Below, one piece after another: positions 28,068 to 36,597 of a stretch of 64,000 bases of DNA. The position numbers and the translations under genes were made by a program. The stretch comes from Alienimonas californiensis (lineage in GTDB: Bacteria; Planctomycetota; Planctomycetia; Planctomycetales; Planctomycetaceae). Location of the stretch: the NCBI RefSeq assembly GCF_007743815.1, contig NZ_CP036265.1:4967823-5031822 (forward strand). The letters run 5' to 3'. The notes under the pieces are model-generated. The model saw only the letters and a program-made list of their open reading frames with translations, was not told the origin of the DNA and did no database searches. Position 1 is the first letter of the stretch. The number at the start of each line of letters is the position of its first letter.

Positions 28068-29351
28068 ATGTCCTCGTCCGCTCCTCACTCCGGCCTCCAG
28101 ACCGCCTCGCTGCCGGAGGCCGATCCCGAAGTCTTCGCCGCGATCGAGCGCGAACGCGGCCGGCAGGTCGACGGCCTCGAACTGATCGCCAGCGAGAACT
28201 ACACCAGCGCCGCGGTGATGCAGGCGCAGGGCTCCTGCCTGACGAACAAGTATGCCGAGGGCTACCCCGGCCGCCGCTACTACGGCGGGTGCGAATACGT
28301 CGACCAGATCGAAAACCTCGCCCGGGACCGGGCCAAGGAACTGTTCGGGGCGGAGCATGCCAACGTCCAGCCGCACGCCGGCAGCCAAGCGAACTTCGCC
28401 GCCTTCACCGCGATCCTGCAGCCGGGGGACACCTTCCTGGCGATGGACCTCGCCCACGGCGGGCACCTGACGCACGGCATGCACCTGAACGTCAGCGGGC
28501 AGTTCTTCAAGCCCGTGCACTACGGCGTGCGGCAGAGCGACCACCGGATCGACTTCGATCAGGTCGCCAAGCTGGCCCGGGAGCACAAGCCGAAGATGAT
28601 CGTCGCCGGCGCCAGCGCCTACCCGCGGGAGATCGAGCACGCCCGCTTCGCCGAGATCGCCCGGGAAGTCGGCGCCAGGTTGCTGGTCGACATGGCCCAC
28701 TACAGCGGGCTGGTCGCGGCGAAGTTGCACGACGACCCGGTCGCGGTCGCGGACGTCGTCACCAGCACGACGCACAAGACGCTCCGCGGCCCCCGCAGCG
28801 GCGTGATTCTCTGCCGGGAGGAACTGGCGAAGGCGATCGATCGGCAGGTGTTCCCCGGCAGTCAGGGCGGCCCGCTGATGCACGCGATCGCGGGCAAAGC
28901 GGTCTGTTTCAAGGAGGCTCTGCAACCGGAGTACAAGCAGTACGCCCAGCAGGTGATGGACAACGCCAAAGTCCTCGGCGAAGCCCTGGCGGCCGGCGGC
29001 GTGACGCTGGTGTCCGGCGGCACGGACAACCACCTCCTGCTCTGCGACGTCACCACCGTCGGGACCACCGGCAAGATCGCGGAGAAGGCCCTCGACGCCG
29101 CCGGGATCACCGTCAACAAGAACATGATCCCGTTCGACCCCCGCAAGCCGATGGACCCGTCCGGCATCCGCTTCGGCACCGCCGCCCTGACGACCCGCGG
29201 CATGAAACAGGACGAGATGAAGCGGGTGGCCGCGTGGATCCTCGAAGTGCTCTCCAATCCGGAGGACGAGGCCCTCTTGCAGCGCACCCACGAAGCCGTC
29301 ACCGAGTTCGCCCGCGGCTACCCGGTCCCGGGCGTCAGCGCGGCGGCGTGA
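28068..29351 (+). CDS. glyA: serine hydroxymethyltransferase
   Basis: 427 residues. The PLP enzyme interconverts serine and glycine while charging tetrahydrofolate with a one-carbon unit. Motifs: [81 protein letters not shown] with the PLP Lys, and [11 protein letters not shown]. Length and order match the family throughout. The ATG at 28068 begins MSSSAPHSG. Its last 17 bases overlap the convergent larE gene. Confidence 0.98.
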   Translation: MSSSAPHSGLQTASLPEADPEVFAAIERERGRQVDGLELIASENYTSAAVMQAQGSCLTNKYAEGYPGRRYYGGCEYVDQIENLARDRAKELFGAEHANVQPHAGSQANFAAFTAILQPGDTFLAMDLAHGGHLTHGMHLNVSGQFFKPVHYGVRQSDHRIDFDQVAKLAREHKPKMIVAGASAYPREIEHARFAEIAREVGARLLVDMAHYSGLVAAKLHDDPVAVADVVTSTTHKTLRGPRSGVILCREELAKAIDRQVFPGSQGGPLMHAIAGKAVCFKEALQPEYKQYAQQVMDNAKVLGEALAAGGVTLVSGGTDNHLLLCDVTTVGTTGKIAEKALDAAGITVNKNMIPFDPRKPMDPSGIRFGTAALTTRGMKQDEMKRVAAWILEVLSNPEDEALLQRTHEAVTEFARGYPVPGVSAAA

Positions 29352-30195
29352 GGGTCAGCGGCGTAAGCGCCGCATTCAGGCTTCCGCTGCGAAAGCCCTC
29401 CAGATCGAGGGTGACGTAGCGGAAGCCCAGTCGTCTCAGTTCCTCGCTGACCGTTGCCGCCTCGCCGACGACGCGGGGCAGGGCGGGGCGGGGGACTTCG
29501 ACGCGGGCCAGGTCGTTCGCCTCGCAGCGGACGCGGCACTCCCGTAGGTCGAATCGTTCTTTCAACCACGCTTCAGCGGCGTCGACGCGGCGGACGCGGG
29601 CCTCGGTCACCGGCACGCCGTAGGCGATGCGGCTGCTCAGGCAGGGGCTGGCCGGCTTGTCCCAGACTGGCAGGCCCCAGGCCTTCGCCAAGGTTCGCAC
29701 CTCGGCCTTCGTGACGCCGCACTCCAGCAGGGGGCTGCGAACGCCGCGGTCGCTCGCGGCCCGCATGCCGGGGCGATGGTCGCCGACGTCGTCGGCGTTC
29801 GCCCCGTTGACCACGGCGTCCGCGTTCAGTTCGGACAGCCGCTCGCCGAGGCGATCGTAGAGCTCGCTTTTGCAGTGAAAGCAGCGGTCCGAGGCGTTGG
29901 CGAGGTAGTCCGGGGAGGCGAACTCGTTCGTCCTCAACACCCGATGCCGAATGCCGATCGCCGCGGCGACGGAGGACGCGGTCTCCAACTCGCCGGACGC
30001 GAGGCTGGGGCTGTCCGCGGTGACGGCGACGGCGTCCTCTCCGCAGGCCAGCGCCGCGGCTTTGGCGACGACGGCGCTGTCCACCCCGCCGCTGAACGCC
30101 ACCGCGACCCGGCCCAGTGTGCGCAACGCGTCCAGCAGCCGATCGCGTTTCTCGGCGAGCTCGGGGGGCAGGGGGGGGGATTGAGCGGCGGGCAT
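29335..30195 (-). CDS. larE: LarE-type ATP-dependent sulfur transferase
   Basis: A 286-residue PP-loop protein. [16 protein letters not shown] (about 33-48) is the ATP pyrophosphatase loop; [10 protein letters not shown] is at 105-114; [13 protein letters not shown] (181-193) contains Cys185 at the position of the sacrificial Cys of LarE. LarE donates sulfur to make the nickel-pincer cofactor of lactate racemase. Two more Cys, 220 and 224 ([11 protein letters not shown]), lie near the C-terminus, which recalls LarE forms proposed to use an Fe-S cluster instead of sacrificing a Cys; this is inference. No larA, larB or larC is in the window, so a wider sulfur-transfer role is possible. Confidence 0.88.
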   Translation of the reverse strand: MPAAQSPPLPPELAEKRDRLLDALRTLGRVAVAFSGGVDSAVVAKAAALACGEDAVAVTADSPSLASGELETASSVAAAIGIRHRVLRTNEFASPDYLANASDRCFHCKSELYDRLGERLSELNADAVVNGANADDVGDHRPGMRAASDRGVRSPLLECGVTKAEVRTLAKAWGLPVWDKPASPCLSSRIAYGVPVTEARVRRVDAAEAWLKERFDLRECRVRCEANDLARVEVPRPALPRVVGEAATVSEELRRLGFRYVTLDLEGFRSGSLNAALTPLTLTPPR

Positions 30196-30254
30196 CGGCC
30201 GATTCTAACGGCAGCGGCTCGGATCGCGGCGAACCTTGCGGTCCGCAATCCGGT

Positions 30255-30260
30255 TACAAT
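30255..30260 (+). promoter_or_regulatory. candidate -10 box for the cytochrome gene
   Basis: TACAAT lies 43 bases upstream of the ATG at 30304, in the 108-base gap divergent from larE. The matching -35 is weak: TTGCGG at 30236 is only 13 bases away. Tentative. Confidence 0.25.
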
Positions 30261-30303
30261 CACTGTTCCGCACCGCCCGTCGCCTCCTTCCCAGCCCCTG
30301 CCG

Positions 30304-31998
30304 ATGCGCCCGCCCCGTTCCCGTCTCCTCGCGGCCGCCGTCGCCCTCGGCGTCGTCGCCGCGGTCGCCGTCACGCCCAGTCCCGCTGAGGGGCGGACCG
30401 ACCTGACCCGGGCCCAGCGGGTCGAACTGGCAAGCTTGAAGCGGGATGCGGTGCGGCTGGGCGGCCTGTTGCGACGCGGGGTCACCGACGACGCCAAAGA
30501 GCTGCTAGCCGAGGTGGAGGCCCGCTTCGCCAAGCTGAAGGAAGACGCCGGCGGTCTGGAGGGCGAACGCTACGCCGAGTTGATCGAGGAAGACCTCGCC
30601 GAAGCCCGCACCGCCCTCGAGCCCGGTGCCGCGCCGATCGTCGAGGAGCCGCACCCGGAGATAACGGACATGCCCGCGGACGACGCCGCCATGCCCGCCA
30701 TGAGCATGAACCGAGACGGCGGGGCGATGGCCGGCGCCGCGACGGACGGCGGCGGGGCGGGGGGGCTCACCTTTTCCAAGGACGTCGCCCCCACGCTGGT
30801 GAACTCCTGCGGGCGCTGCCACATGAACGGCCAGTCCCGCGGCGGGTTCTCCATGAACAGCTATCAGGAGCTGATGGACAGCGGCTACGTCGACACCGAC
30901 GACCCGGAGGGCGGCCGGATGATCCGGCTGATGGGACAGGTCGAGCAGCCCAAGATGCCGCCCGGCAACGCTCGCATCAAACGGAGCCAGTGGGAGAACG
31001 CCCGTGACTGGGCGGTCGCCGGCGCCAAACTGGACAAAGGCGACCCCGGCGCCCCGATGCGTCTGCTGGTCCCCACGGAAGCCCAGTTGCTGCGGGCAGC
31101 GATGGCGAAAATGAGCGACGAGGAACTCGCCGCCTCCCGGCGGGAGCGGGCGAACGAACTGTTCAAGAAGGCATTGCGGCGCTCCACGCCCTCGGTCGTC
31201 GAGGTCCCCGCCGGCGAATCGGCCGCGACCGGGGGGCTGATCCTGATCGGCAACGTGGACGAATCCCGGCTGGAGCAGATCGCCGGCTGGATCAAGACGG
31301 ACGCCGCCCGCCTCGCCCCGCTGGCCGGGGAAGACGGCCTCGGCGGCCGCGGCCCGCTGACCGTGTTCGTCATGAAAAGCCGGTTCGACTACCAGGAGTT
31401 CCACGCCGCCGCCCACGGCCTGTTCGAGGTGCCGGCCAACGTCACCGCGGACGCCACCGTGCCCGCCGACGGCAGCGACGCCTACATCGCCCTTCAGGAT
31501 CTGCGGGACGACGCCACCCGCGACGACCCGGGCATGCGGGCGAACGTGATCTTCGGCCTCGCCGAAGCCGCCATGCAGGGCCGGGGCGGCGACGTGCCTT
31601 CCTGGCTGTCCGCGGGGCTCGGCCCGGCGCTCGCCTTCGAGGTCGACCCCCAGAACCCGGCCCTGCGGGCGATGGCCGACCAGTTGCCGGGGGCGCTCTC
31701 CCGGCTGTCGAAGCCGGACGACCTGCTCAAAAACGGAACCTTCGCCCCGGAGGAGATGCCCGCCGTCGGCGCCGCGCTGGTCTCCGTGCTGCGGAGCAAC
31801 GGCGGCGACAAAAAACTCGGCCAGTTGCTGGACGTGATGGCCGCCGCCGCCCCGGCCGAGGAACCGGCGATGATGAACAACAACATGCGTCGCGGCGGGT
31901 ACCGAGACCGCGGCGACGGCGGGGCCGCCGCCCTGTGGCAGGTCTACGGCGCCGCCCCGGCCCAGTTGGCCGCCCGGTTGGCGGCGGCGGCTCGCTGA
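30304..31998 (+). CDS. secreted cytochrome c-type domain protein
   Basis: 564 residues. Residues 1-29 are a signal peptide (RLLAAAVALGVVAAVAV). A helical region follows (30-105). A c-type cytochrome domain starts near 157: DVAPTLVNSCGRCHMNG with CXXCH at 169-173, and PKMPPG at 216-221 giving the likely axial Met218. This matches the planctomycete cytochrome style (PSCyt1-like). The C-terminal half (about 265-560) is a separate globular part without a family I recognise, including MTVFVMKSRFDYQEFHAAAHGL-like strands and a Met-rich MMNNNMRRGG near the end. It probably acts in the periplasm in electron transfer or adhesion. A TACAAT at 30255 may be the -10 box. Confidence 0.85.
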   Translation: MRPPRSRLLAAAVALGVVAAVAVTPSPAEGRTDLTRAQRVELASLKRDAVRLGGLLRRGVTDDAKELLAEVEARFAKLKEDAGGLEGERYAELIEEDLAEARTALEPGAAPIVEEPHPEITDMPADDAAMPAMSMNRDGGAMAGAATDGGGAGGLTFSKDVAPTLVNSCGRCHMNGQSRGGFSMNSYQELMDSGYVDTDDPEGGRMIRLMGQVEQPKMPPGNARIKRSQWENARDWAVAGAKLDKGDPGAPMRLLVPTEAQLLRAAMAKMSDEELAASRRERANELFKKALRRSTPSVVEVPAGESAATGGLILIGNVDESRLEQIAGWIKTDAARLAPLAGEDGLGGRGPLTVFVMKSRFDYQEFHAAAHGLFEVPANVTADATVPADGSDAYIALQDLRDDATRDDPGMRANVIFGLAEAAMQGRGGDVPSWLSAGLGPALAFEVDPQNPALRAMADQLPGALSRLSKPDDLLKNGTFAPEEMPAVGAALVSVLRSNGGDKKLGQLLDVMAAAAPAEEPAMMNNNMRRGGYRDRGDGGAAALWQVYGAAPAQLAARLAAAAR

Positions 31999-32112
31999 CG
32001 CTGGGGGCCCACGGCGGGCGGCGATGAGTCGCGGCGCCGGATGGGAATGGGGCGGGGCGGGGGCGTACACTGCCCCCGTCCCGCCCCGTTTCGTTTTGAT
32101 TCCTCGCCCCAG

Positions 32113-33276
32113 ATGCCTTCGCCGGACGTGCTGATCGTCGGCGGCGGGGTGATCGGGCTGAGTTGCGGCGTCGAACTCGCGCGCCGGGGACGATCGGTCC
32201 TCCTGCTGGAACGCGACGCCGTCGCCTCCCGGACCGGCGCCGCCAGTTGGGCCGGCGCCGGCATGCTGCCGCCGGCGTCGCTAGAACACGCTGAGAGCCC
32301 CCGCGACCGGCTGCGGGCTCTCTCCCACGCGCGCTGGGACGACTGGACCGCGATGCTGCGAGGGTCGACCGGCGTGGACATCGGCTACGAACGGCACGGG
32401 TCGCTGCACGTCTCCCACCCGGATCTGGGCGGCGATTTCCCCGCGGACGCGGCGGAGCACGCCGTCGCCGCGTTTCACCGCCACGGCATCCGGGCTGAGC
32501 GGATCTCTGAGGACGAACAACGGCTCGACGCCCCGTTTCTGTCCCGCGACGTCGCCGCGGTCGTGCGGCTGCCGGACGCCGGGCAGGTCCGCAACCCCCG
32601 CCTGCTGCGCGCGTTGCGTGCGGCGGGGGGCGAGCGACTGGAGATCCGCGAAGGGGCGCCCGTCGGCGCCGTCCGTCTGGCGGGCGGGCGGGCTGTCGGC
32701 GTCACGACGCACGCCGGGGAGTGGATCGACGCCGGGTCCGTCCTGCTGTGCGGCGGGGCGTGGACCGGCGGGCTGCTGACGGACACGGGGTTCGCCGCCC
32801 CCGTGCGTCCGGTGCGGGGGCAAATCGCGCTGCTCCGCACGCCGGCCCGGCCGTTCCTCCCGGTCGTGGAATGCGGAGCCCGCTACCTCGTGCCGCGGGC
32901 CGACGGCCGGACGGTCGTCGGGGCGACGCAGGAGGAGGTCGGCTTCCACCCGGTCACCACGGCGGCGGGCCTCGCCGGACTGCTCAACTTCGCCGCCGCC
33001 CTCGTGCCGGCGCTGGGGGAGGCGTCGGTGGAACGCTGCTGGGCGGGCCTGCGTCCCGGCACGCCGGACGGCAACCCGCTGCTCGGCCGCGTGCCGCATT
33101 CGGAGGGCGGCGAGTTCGAGAACCTGTTCCTCGCCGCCGGCCACTTCCGCGACGGCCTGCAACAGAGCCCCGGCACTGCCGCGATCGTCGCGGATCTGAT
33201 CGAAGATCGCCCCCCGCAGACGCCATTGGGGGGGCTCGCCCCCGGGCGGTTCTCGACGGCGGAGAACCGGGTATGA
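32113..33276 (+). CDS. thiO: FAD-dependent glycine/D-amino acid oxidase (ThiO type)
   Basis: A 387-residue DAO-family flavoprotein. The FAD-binding fold is clear at the N-terminus ([21 protein letters not shown]), with [14 protein letters not shown] following as in ThiO, and a C-terminal [16 protein letters not shown] and [16 protein letters not shown] as in glycine oxidases. ThiO converts glycine to iminoglycine for thiazole synthesis. No thiS or thiG is adjacent, so the role in thiamine synthesis rests on family only. The ATG at 32113 begins [12 protein letters not shown]. It overlaps dtd by ATGA. Confidence 0.88.
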   Translation: MPSPDVLIVGGGVIGLSCGVELARRGRSVLLLERDAVASRTGAASWAGAGMLPPASLEHAESPRDRLRALSHARWDDWTAMLRGSTGVDIGYERHGSLHVSHPDLGGDFPADAAEHAVAAFHRHGIRAERISEDEQRLDAPFLSRDVAAVVRLPDAGQVRNPRLLRALRAAGGERLEIREGAPVGAVRLAGGRAVGVTTHAGEWIDAGSVLLCGGAWTGGLLTDTGFAAPVRPVRGQIALLRTPARPFLPVVECGARYLVPRADGRTVVGATQEEVGFHPVTTAAGLAGLLNFAAALVPALGEASVERCWAGLRPGTPDGNPLLGRVPHSEGGEFENLFLAAGHFRDGLQQSPGTAAIVADLIEDRPPQTPLGGLAPGRFSTAENRV

Positions 33277-33758
33277 GGGCGGTCGTGCAACGGGTGTCGG
33301 AGGCGTCGGTGACGGTCGACGGCGAGGTCGTGGGCGCCGTCGGCCGCGGCTTGCTCGTCCTATTGGGCGTGGAGGAGGGCGATGCCGAAACGGACGCGAA
33401 GTGGCTCGCCGCGAAGATCGCCGGGCTGCGGATCTTCCCCGACGCGGACGGCAAGATGAACCGCTCCGTCGCCGATGTCGCGGGAGACGCCGGGGAGGCG
33501 GCGGCGGGCGAACCGCCCGCGGGGGCCCTGGTGGTCAGCCAGTTCACGCTGCTGGGCGACTGCCGGACCGGACGCCGGCCGAGCTTTACCGCGGCGGCCC
33601 CGCCGGCGGAGGCGGATCGGCTCTACCAAACCGTTTGCGAGCGACTGCGCGGCGGCGGGCTGTTCGTCGCCACGGGGGTCTTTCGGGCGGACATGGCGGT
33701 CTCGCTGACGAACGACGGCCCGGTCACCCTGCTGCTGGACAGCCGCAAGCGGTTCTGA
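33273..33758 (+). CDS. dtd: D-aminoacyl-tRNA deacylase
   Basis: A 161-residue, normal-length protein. It hydrolyses D-amino acids (and glycine mischarged on tRNA-Ala) from t[20 protein letters not shown] begins the family; [19 protein letters not shown] holds the SQFTL motif, and [11 protein letters not shown] the GP motif that together form the active site across the dimer. The loop between about residues 65 and 85 is Ala/Gly-rich and slightly longer than usual. The start codon overlaps the thiO stop (ATGA), indicating coupling with a D-amino-acid/glycine oxidase. Confidence 0.97.
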   Translation: MRAVVQRVSEASVTVDGEVVGAVGRGLLVLLGVEEGDAETDAKWLAAKIAGLRIFPDADGKMNRSVADVAGDAGEAAAGEPPAGALVVSQFTLLGDCRTGRRPSFTAAAPPAEADRLYQTVCERLRGGGLFVATGVFRADMAVSLTNDGPVTLLLDSRKRF

Positions 33759-33911
33759 GGCGGGCGCCCGGGCTCTCCGGGATCGGAGCGGCCCGCGAAA
33801 CCCTCGCGCACCAACCGCCCTTCCCGTCCATCCGGTTGATCCGATACCGTGGTCGGATTCGCTCCGGAGGACCGGGGCTGCGCACGCCGTTCCGTCAGGA
33901 CGACTCGACCC

Positions 33912-35270
33912 ATGTGGTACGACCTCGCCGTCGCCGCCATTCTGCTGTTCTGCATGATCCGGGGGGCCAAAAAAGGCTTCCTCTGGCAGCTCGCCGGGAT
34001 CGCCGCGGTGGTGCTCTGCTTCGTGTTCGCGGAGACCGCCTCCTTGGCGATCGCGCCCTACCTGAAGATCGACCCGCCGCTGAACCGGTGGGTCTCGATG
34101 CTGCTGCTCTACGTCGCCTGCTCGTTCCTCTGCTTCGCCGTCGCCCGGGCGATGCAGAACGGACTGGAGAAGGCGAAGTTCGAGGACTACGACCGGCACC
34201 TCGGCGGGGTGGTCGGCCTGCTCAAGGGAGGCGGCATCGCCGTCGTCGTCACGTTCTTCGCCGTCACGCTGTCGGAAACGCTGCGTCCGATCGTGTTGGC
34301 GTCCCACAGCGGGCATGCCGCGGCGGTGGTGATGGACAAGCTCTCGCCGGTGTTCCCGGAGGAGCTGGGCAAGGTTCTCAAACCGCACCTGGACGAGTTC
34401 CACGGCTTTGAGGAGGAGTTCCACGGCGGTCAGCTCGCCGACGGCAGCGACGACCCCGGCAACCTGTTCGGCGACGACCCCTTCGGCGAAGGCTCCGGCG
34501 AGTTCGGCGACTTCGACGGGTTCGGCGAGACCAGCCCCGGCGATCCCTGGGTCGAACCGCGAGGCGACTCGACGCAGGGGCCGCTCGCGGGGGGTGGTTC
34601 GAACCCGGCAGGCGATGGCTCCGGCCGCGATCCGTTCGGATGGGGCGTCGACCCGCGGACCAATGCGGACCGCCTCAACGGGCGTCCGGTCAGCGGCGAC
34701 GGGTCCTTCGGCGACTCGACCCGCGGCGATTTCGGATCGGCGCCGGGGGAAGGGGGCGACTGGTTCGACGACGGCGGACTGAACGCGGACCGCCTGCGGA
34801 ACGAAGCCGGCACCGTGGCCCGTGACCTGTGGAACGACGTGCCCGAGGAGACGCGGCGGAACCTCACGGACTCGCTGACCGAATCGGCGACCAACGCCGC
34901 CCGCCGTCGGGTCGAGGACGGGTTGGGCGTGCGACTGGACAACTTCCTCAGCGACCCGGCCCAGCCCGGCGCCGACCCGGCCGCGACTCAACCGACGCGG
35001 CAGGAACTGATTGCGGAGATCGCCGCGATCTACAACCGGGACGAGAACGTGCAGGCGATGATCCGCCAGCAGTCCGCCCGGACGCTCGGTCCCGTGCCGG
35101 AGGACGCGGCAATCGACGTGCTCCAAGACTGGCTCGCCGACCTCCGCGGCCCGGCCGCCGGGCCGGACCCGGACCCGGTCACCACCAAGGCGACCACGCT
35201 GCGGGAGCGGATCACCCGCCGCCTGACCGCCCGCACGGCCCGGCCGGGGGAGACGGCGCCGCGGCGCTGA
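33912..35270 (+). CDS. CvpA family membrane protein with long Gly/Asp-rich extension
   Basis: 452 residues. Residues about 1-135 form a CvpA-like membrane domain with four hydrophobic segments (about 4-20, 26-50, 60-80, 105-125) and the CvpA-style RGAKKGFLWQLAGI after the first segment. CvpA in E. coli is tied to colicin V production and envelope stress. From about 165 to 310 the protein is low complexity, dominated by Gly, Asp, Phe and Pro (for example FGDDPFGEGSGEFGDF). The last ~140 residues are soluble and helical (TRNLTDSLTESATNAARRRV-like, QELIAEIAAIYNRDENVQAMI) without a known family. The ATG at 33912 gives MWYDLAVAA. Confidence 0.85.
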   Translation: MWYDLAVAAILLFCMIRGAKKGFLWQLAGIAAVVLCFVFAETASLAIAPYLKIDPPLNRWVSMLLLYVACSFLCFAVARAMQNGLEKAKFEDYDRHLGGVVGLLKGGGIAVVVTFFAVTLSETLRPIVLASHSGHAAAVVMDKLSPVFPEELGKVLKPHLDEFHGFEEEFHGGQLADGSDDPGNLFGDDPFGEGSGEFGDFDGFGETSPGDPWVEPRGDSTQGPLAGGGSNPAGDGSGRDPFGWGVDPRTNADRLNGRPVSGDGSFGDSTRGDFGSAPGEGGDWFDDGGLNADRLRNEAGTVARDLWNDVPEETRRNLTDSLTESATNAARRRVEDGLGVRLDNFLSDPAQPGADPAATQPTRQELIAEIAAIYNRDENVQAMIRQQSARTLGPVPEDAAIDVLQDWLADLRGPAAGPDPDPVTTKATTLRERITRRLTARTARPGETAPRR

Positions 35271-35415
35271 GAACCCGGTCCGACCGCCGGCCGCAACGTC
35301 GCGGCCGCGGCGGCCGATCGCCGCAAACCCTATCCTCACAGGGCTGGAATCAGACCCAGCTTGACATAACGGGCATTATCGGACGTTGTTCGTATCCCGC
35401 GAACGGGACGGCGAA

Positions 35416-36441
35416 TCACTCCGCGGCGACCGCCTCGGCCTCCGTCGGGACGGCCTCCCCCGCGGCGGCAAGTTCCTCGAACTGGCCGATCCTGCGGAAG
35501 CGTTCGTAGCGGCGGTTCAGCAGTTCGTCGGCCGGGAGATCGGCGAGTTCGCGGACGGCCCGGCCGAGAGCCTCCTTCAGCGCCCCGGCCGCGGCCCGGT
35601 GATCGCGGTGGGCGCCACCGGGCGGCTCCTCGACGATCTCCTCGATGATGCCGAACCTCAGCAGGTGCTCGCTGGTGAACTTCAGGGCGTTGGCGGCCCG
35701 GTCGACGTTCGCCGGCGTCGCGCCGCCCTCGGCCCGATACAGGATGCCGGCGCAGCCCTCGGGGCTGATGACGGAATAGTAGGCGAACTGCAGCACGGCG
35801 ACGTGATCGCCGATGCCGATGCCCAGCGCTCCGCCGCTGCCGCCCTCGCCGATCACGCAGCAGACGATCGGCGTCTTCAGCCGAGCCATCTCGCGGAGGT
35901 TCAGCGCGATCGCGTAGCTCTGGCCGCGCTCCTCAGCGCCGACGCCCGGGTACGCGCCGGGGGTGTCGATCAGACAGACGATCGGCAGGCCGAACTTCTC
36001 GGCGAGCCGCATCTTCTCCAGCGCCTTGCGGTAGCCTTCCGGGTGGGCGCAGCCGTAGTAGCACTCGGTGCGTTCCTTGAGCGTGCGGCCCTTCTGCTGG
36101 CCGACCAACAACACCCGCTGTCCGTCCAGCTTGGCGAAGCCGGTGAGGATCGCCCGGTCGTCGCCGAAGGCCCGGTCGCCGTGCAGTTCGACGAACTCGT
36201 CGAAGACCAGCTCGATATAGTCGCGGGTCTGGGGCCGCTCCGCGTGGCGGGCGACCTTCACCGTTTGGGCGGCGTCGAGGCCGCCGAACACCTCGCGGGT
36301 CTTCTCTCGAATCTCCCGCCGCAACGCCCGGACGGCGTCACGCAGGTGCGTCGAGGGATCGGGATCCGCCTCCAAGGCGGCGAGTTTTTCTTCGAGCTGG
36401 CGGATCGGCCGCTCGAACGGCAACAGGGGGGCGGGGGGCAT
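35416..36441 (-). CDS. accA: acetyl-CoA carboxylase carboxyltransferase subunit alpha
   Basis: 341 residues. It transfers CO2 from carboxybiotin to acetyl-CoA, forming malonyl-CoA for fatty-acid synthesis, together with AccD (not in the window). Motifs match AccA: PFERPIRQLEEKLAALE at the N-terminus, FVELHGDRAFGDDRAI, GQQKGRTLKERTECYYGCAHPEGYRKA, LIDTPGAYPGVGAEERGQ, GEGGSGGALGIGIGD, and YYSVISPEGCAGILY. An ATG at 36441 directly follows a GTG at 36444; I took the ATG. Upstream (36442-36597) is the gap after the kinase gene on the same strand. Confidence 0.98.
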   Translation of the reverse strand: MPPAPLLPFERPIRQLEEKLAALEADPDPSTHLRDAVRALRREIREKTREVFGGLDAAQTVKVARHAERPQTRDYIELVFDEFVELHGDRAFGDDRAILTGFAKLDGQRVLLVGQQKGRTLKERTECYYGCAHPEGYRKALEKMRLAEKFGLPIVCLIDTPGAYPGVGAEERGQSYAIALNLREMARLKTPIVCCVIGEGGSGGALGIGIGDHVAVLQFAYYSVISPEGCAGILYRAEGGATPANVDRAANALKFTSEHLLRFGIIEEIVEEPPGGAHRDHRAAAGALKEALGRAVRELADLPADELLNRRYERFRRIGQFEELAAAGEAVPTEAEAVAAE

Positions 36442-36597
36442 CACGCGACCGGACGGAACGGGAACCCGCCAGCGGCGGGGTCGCCGAGTCTACGACCGCG
36501 GTCCCGGATCGCCCAGTCCACCGCCCCGCTCCGCGGCGCCCCGACCGCCCCCCTGCGGAACGGCGGTTCACGGCGGCGACGGGGTCGCCTCAATCGT

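Noticed and set aside
35362-35400. TTGACA-like -35 sequence between cvpA-like gene and accA
   Set aside because: The hexamer lies between two convergent gene ends and no -10 stands at 16-18 bases, so there is no gene for it to drive.
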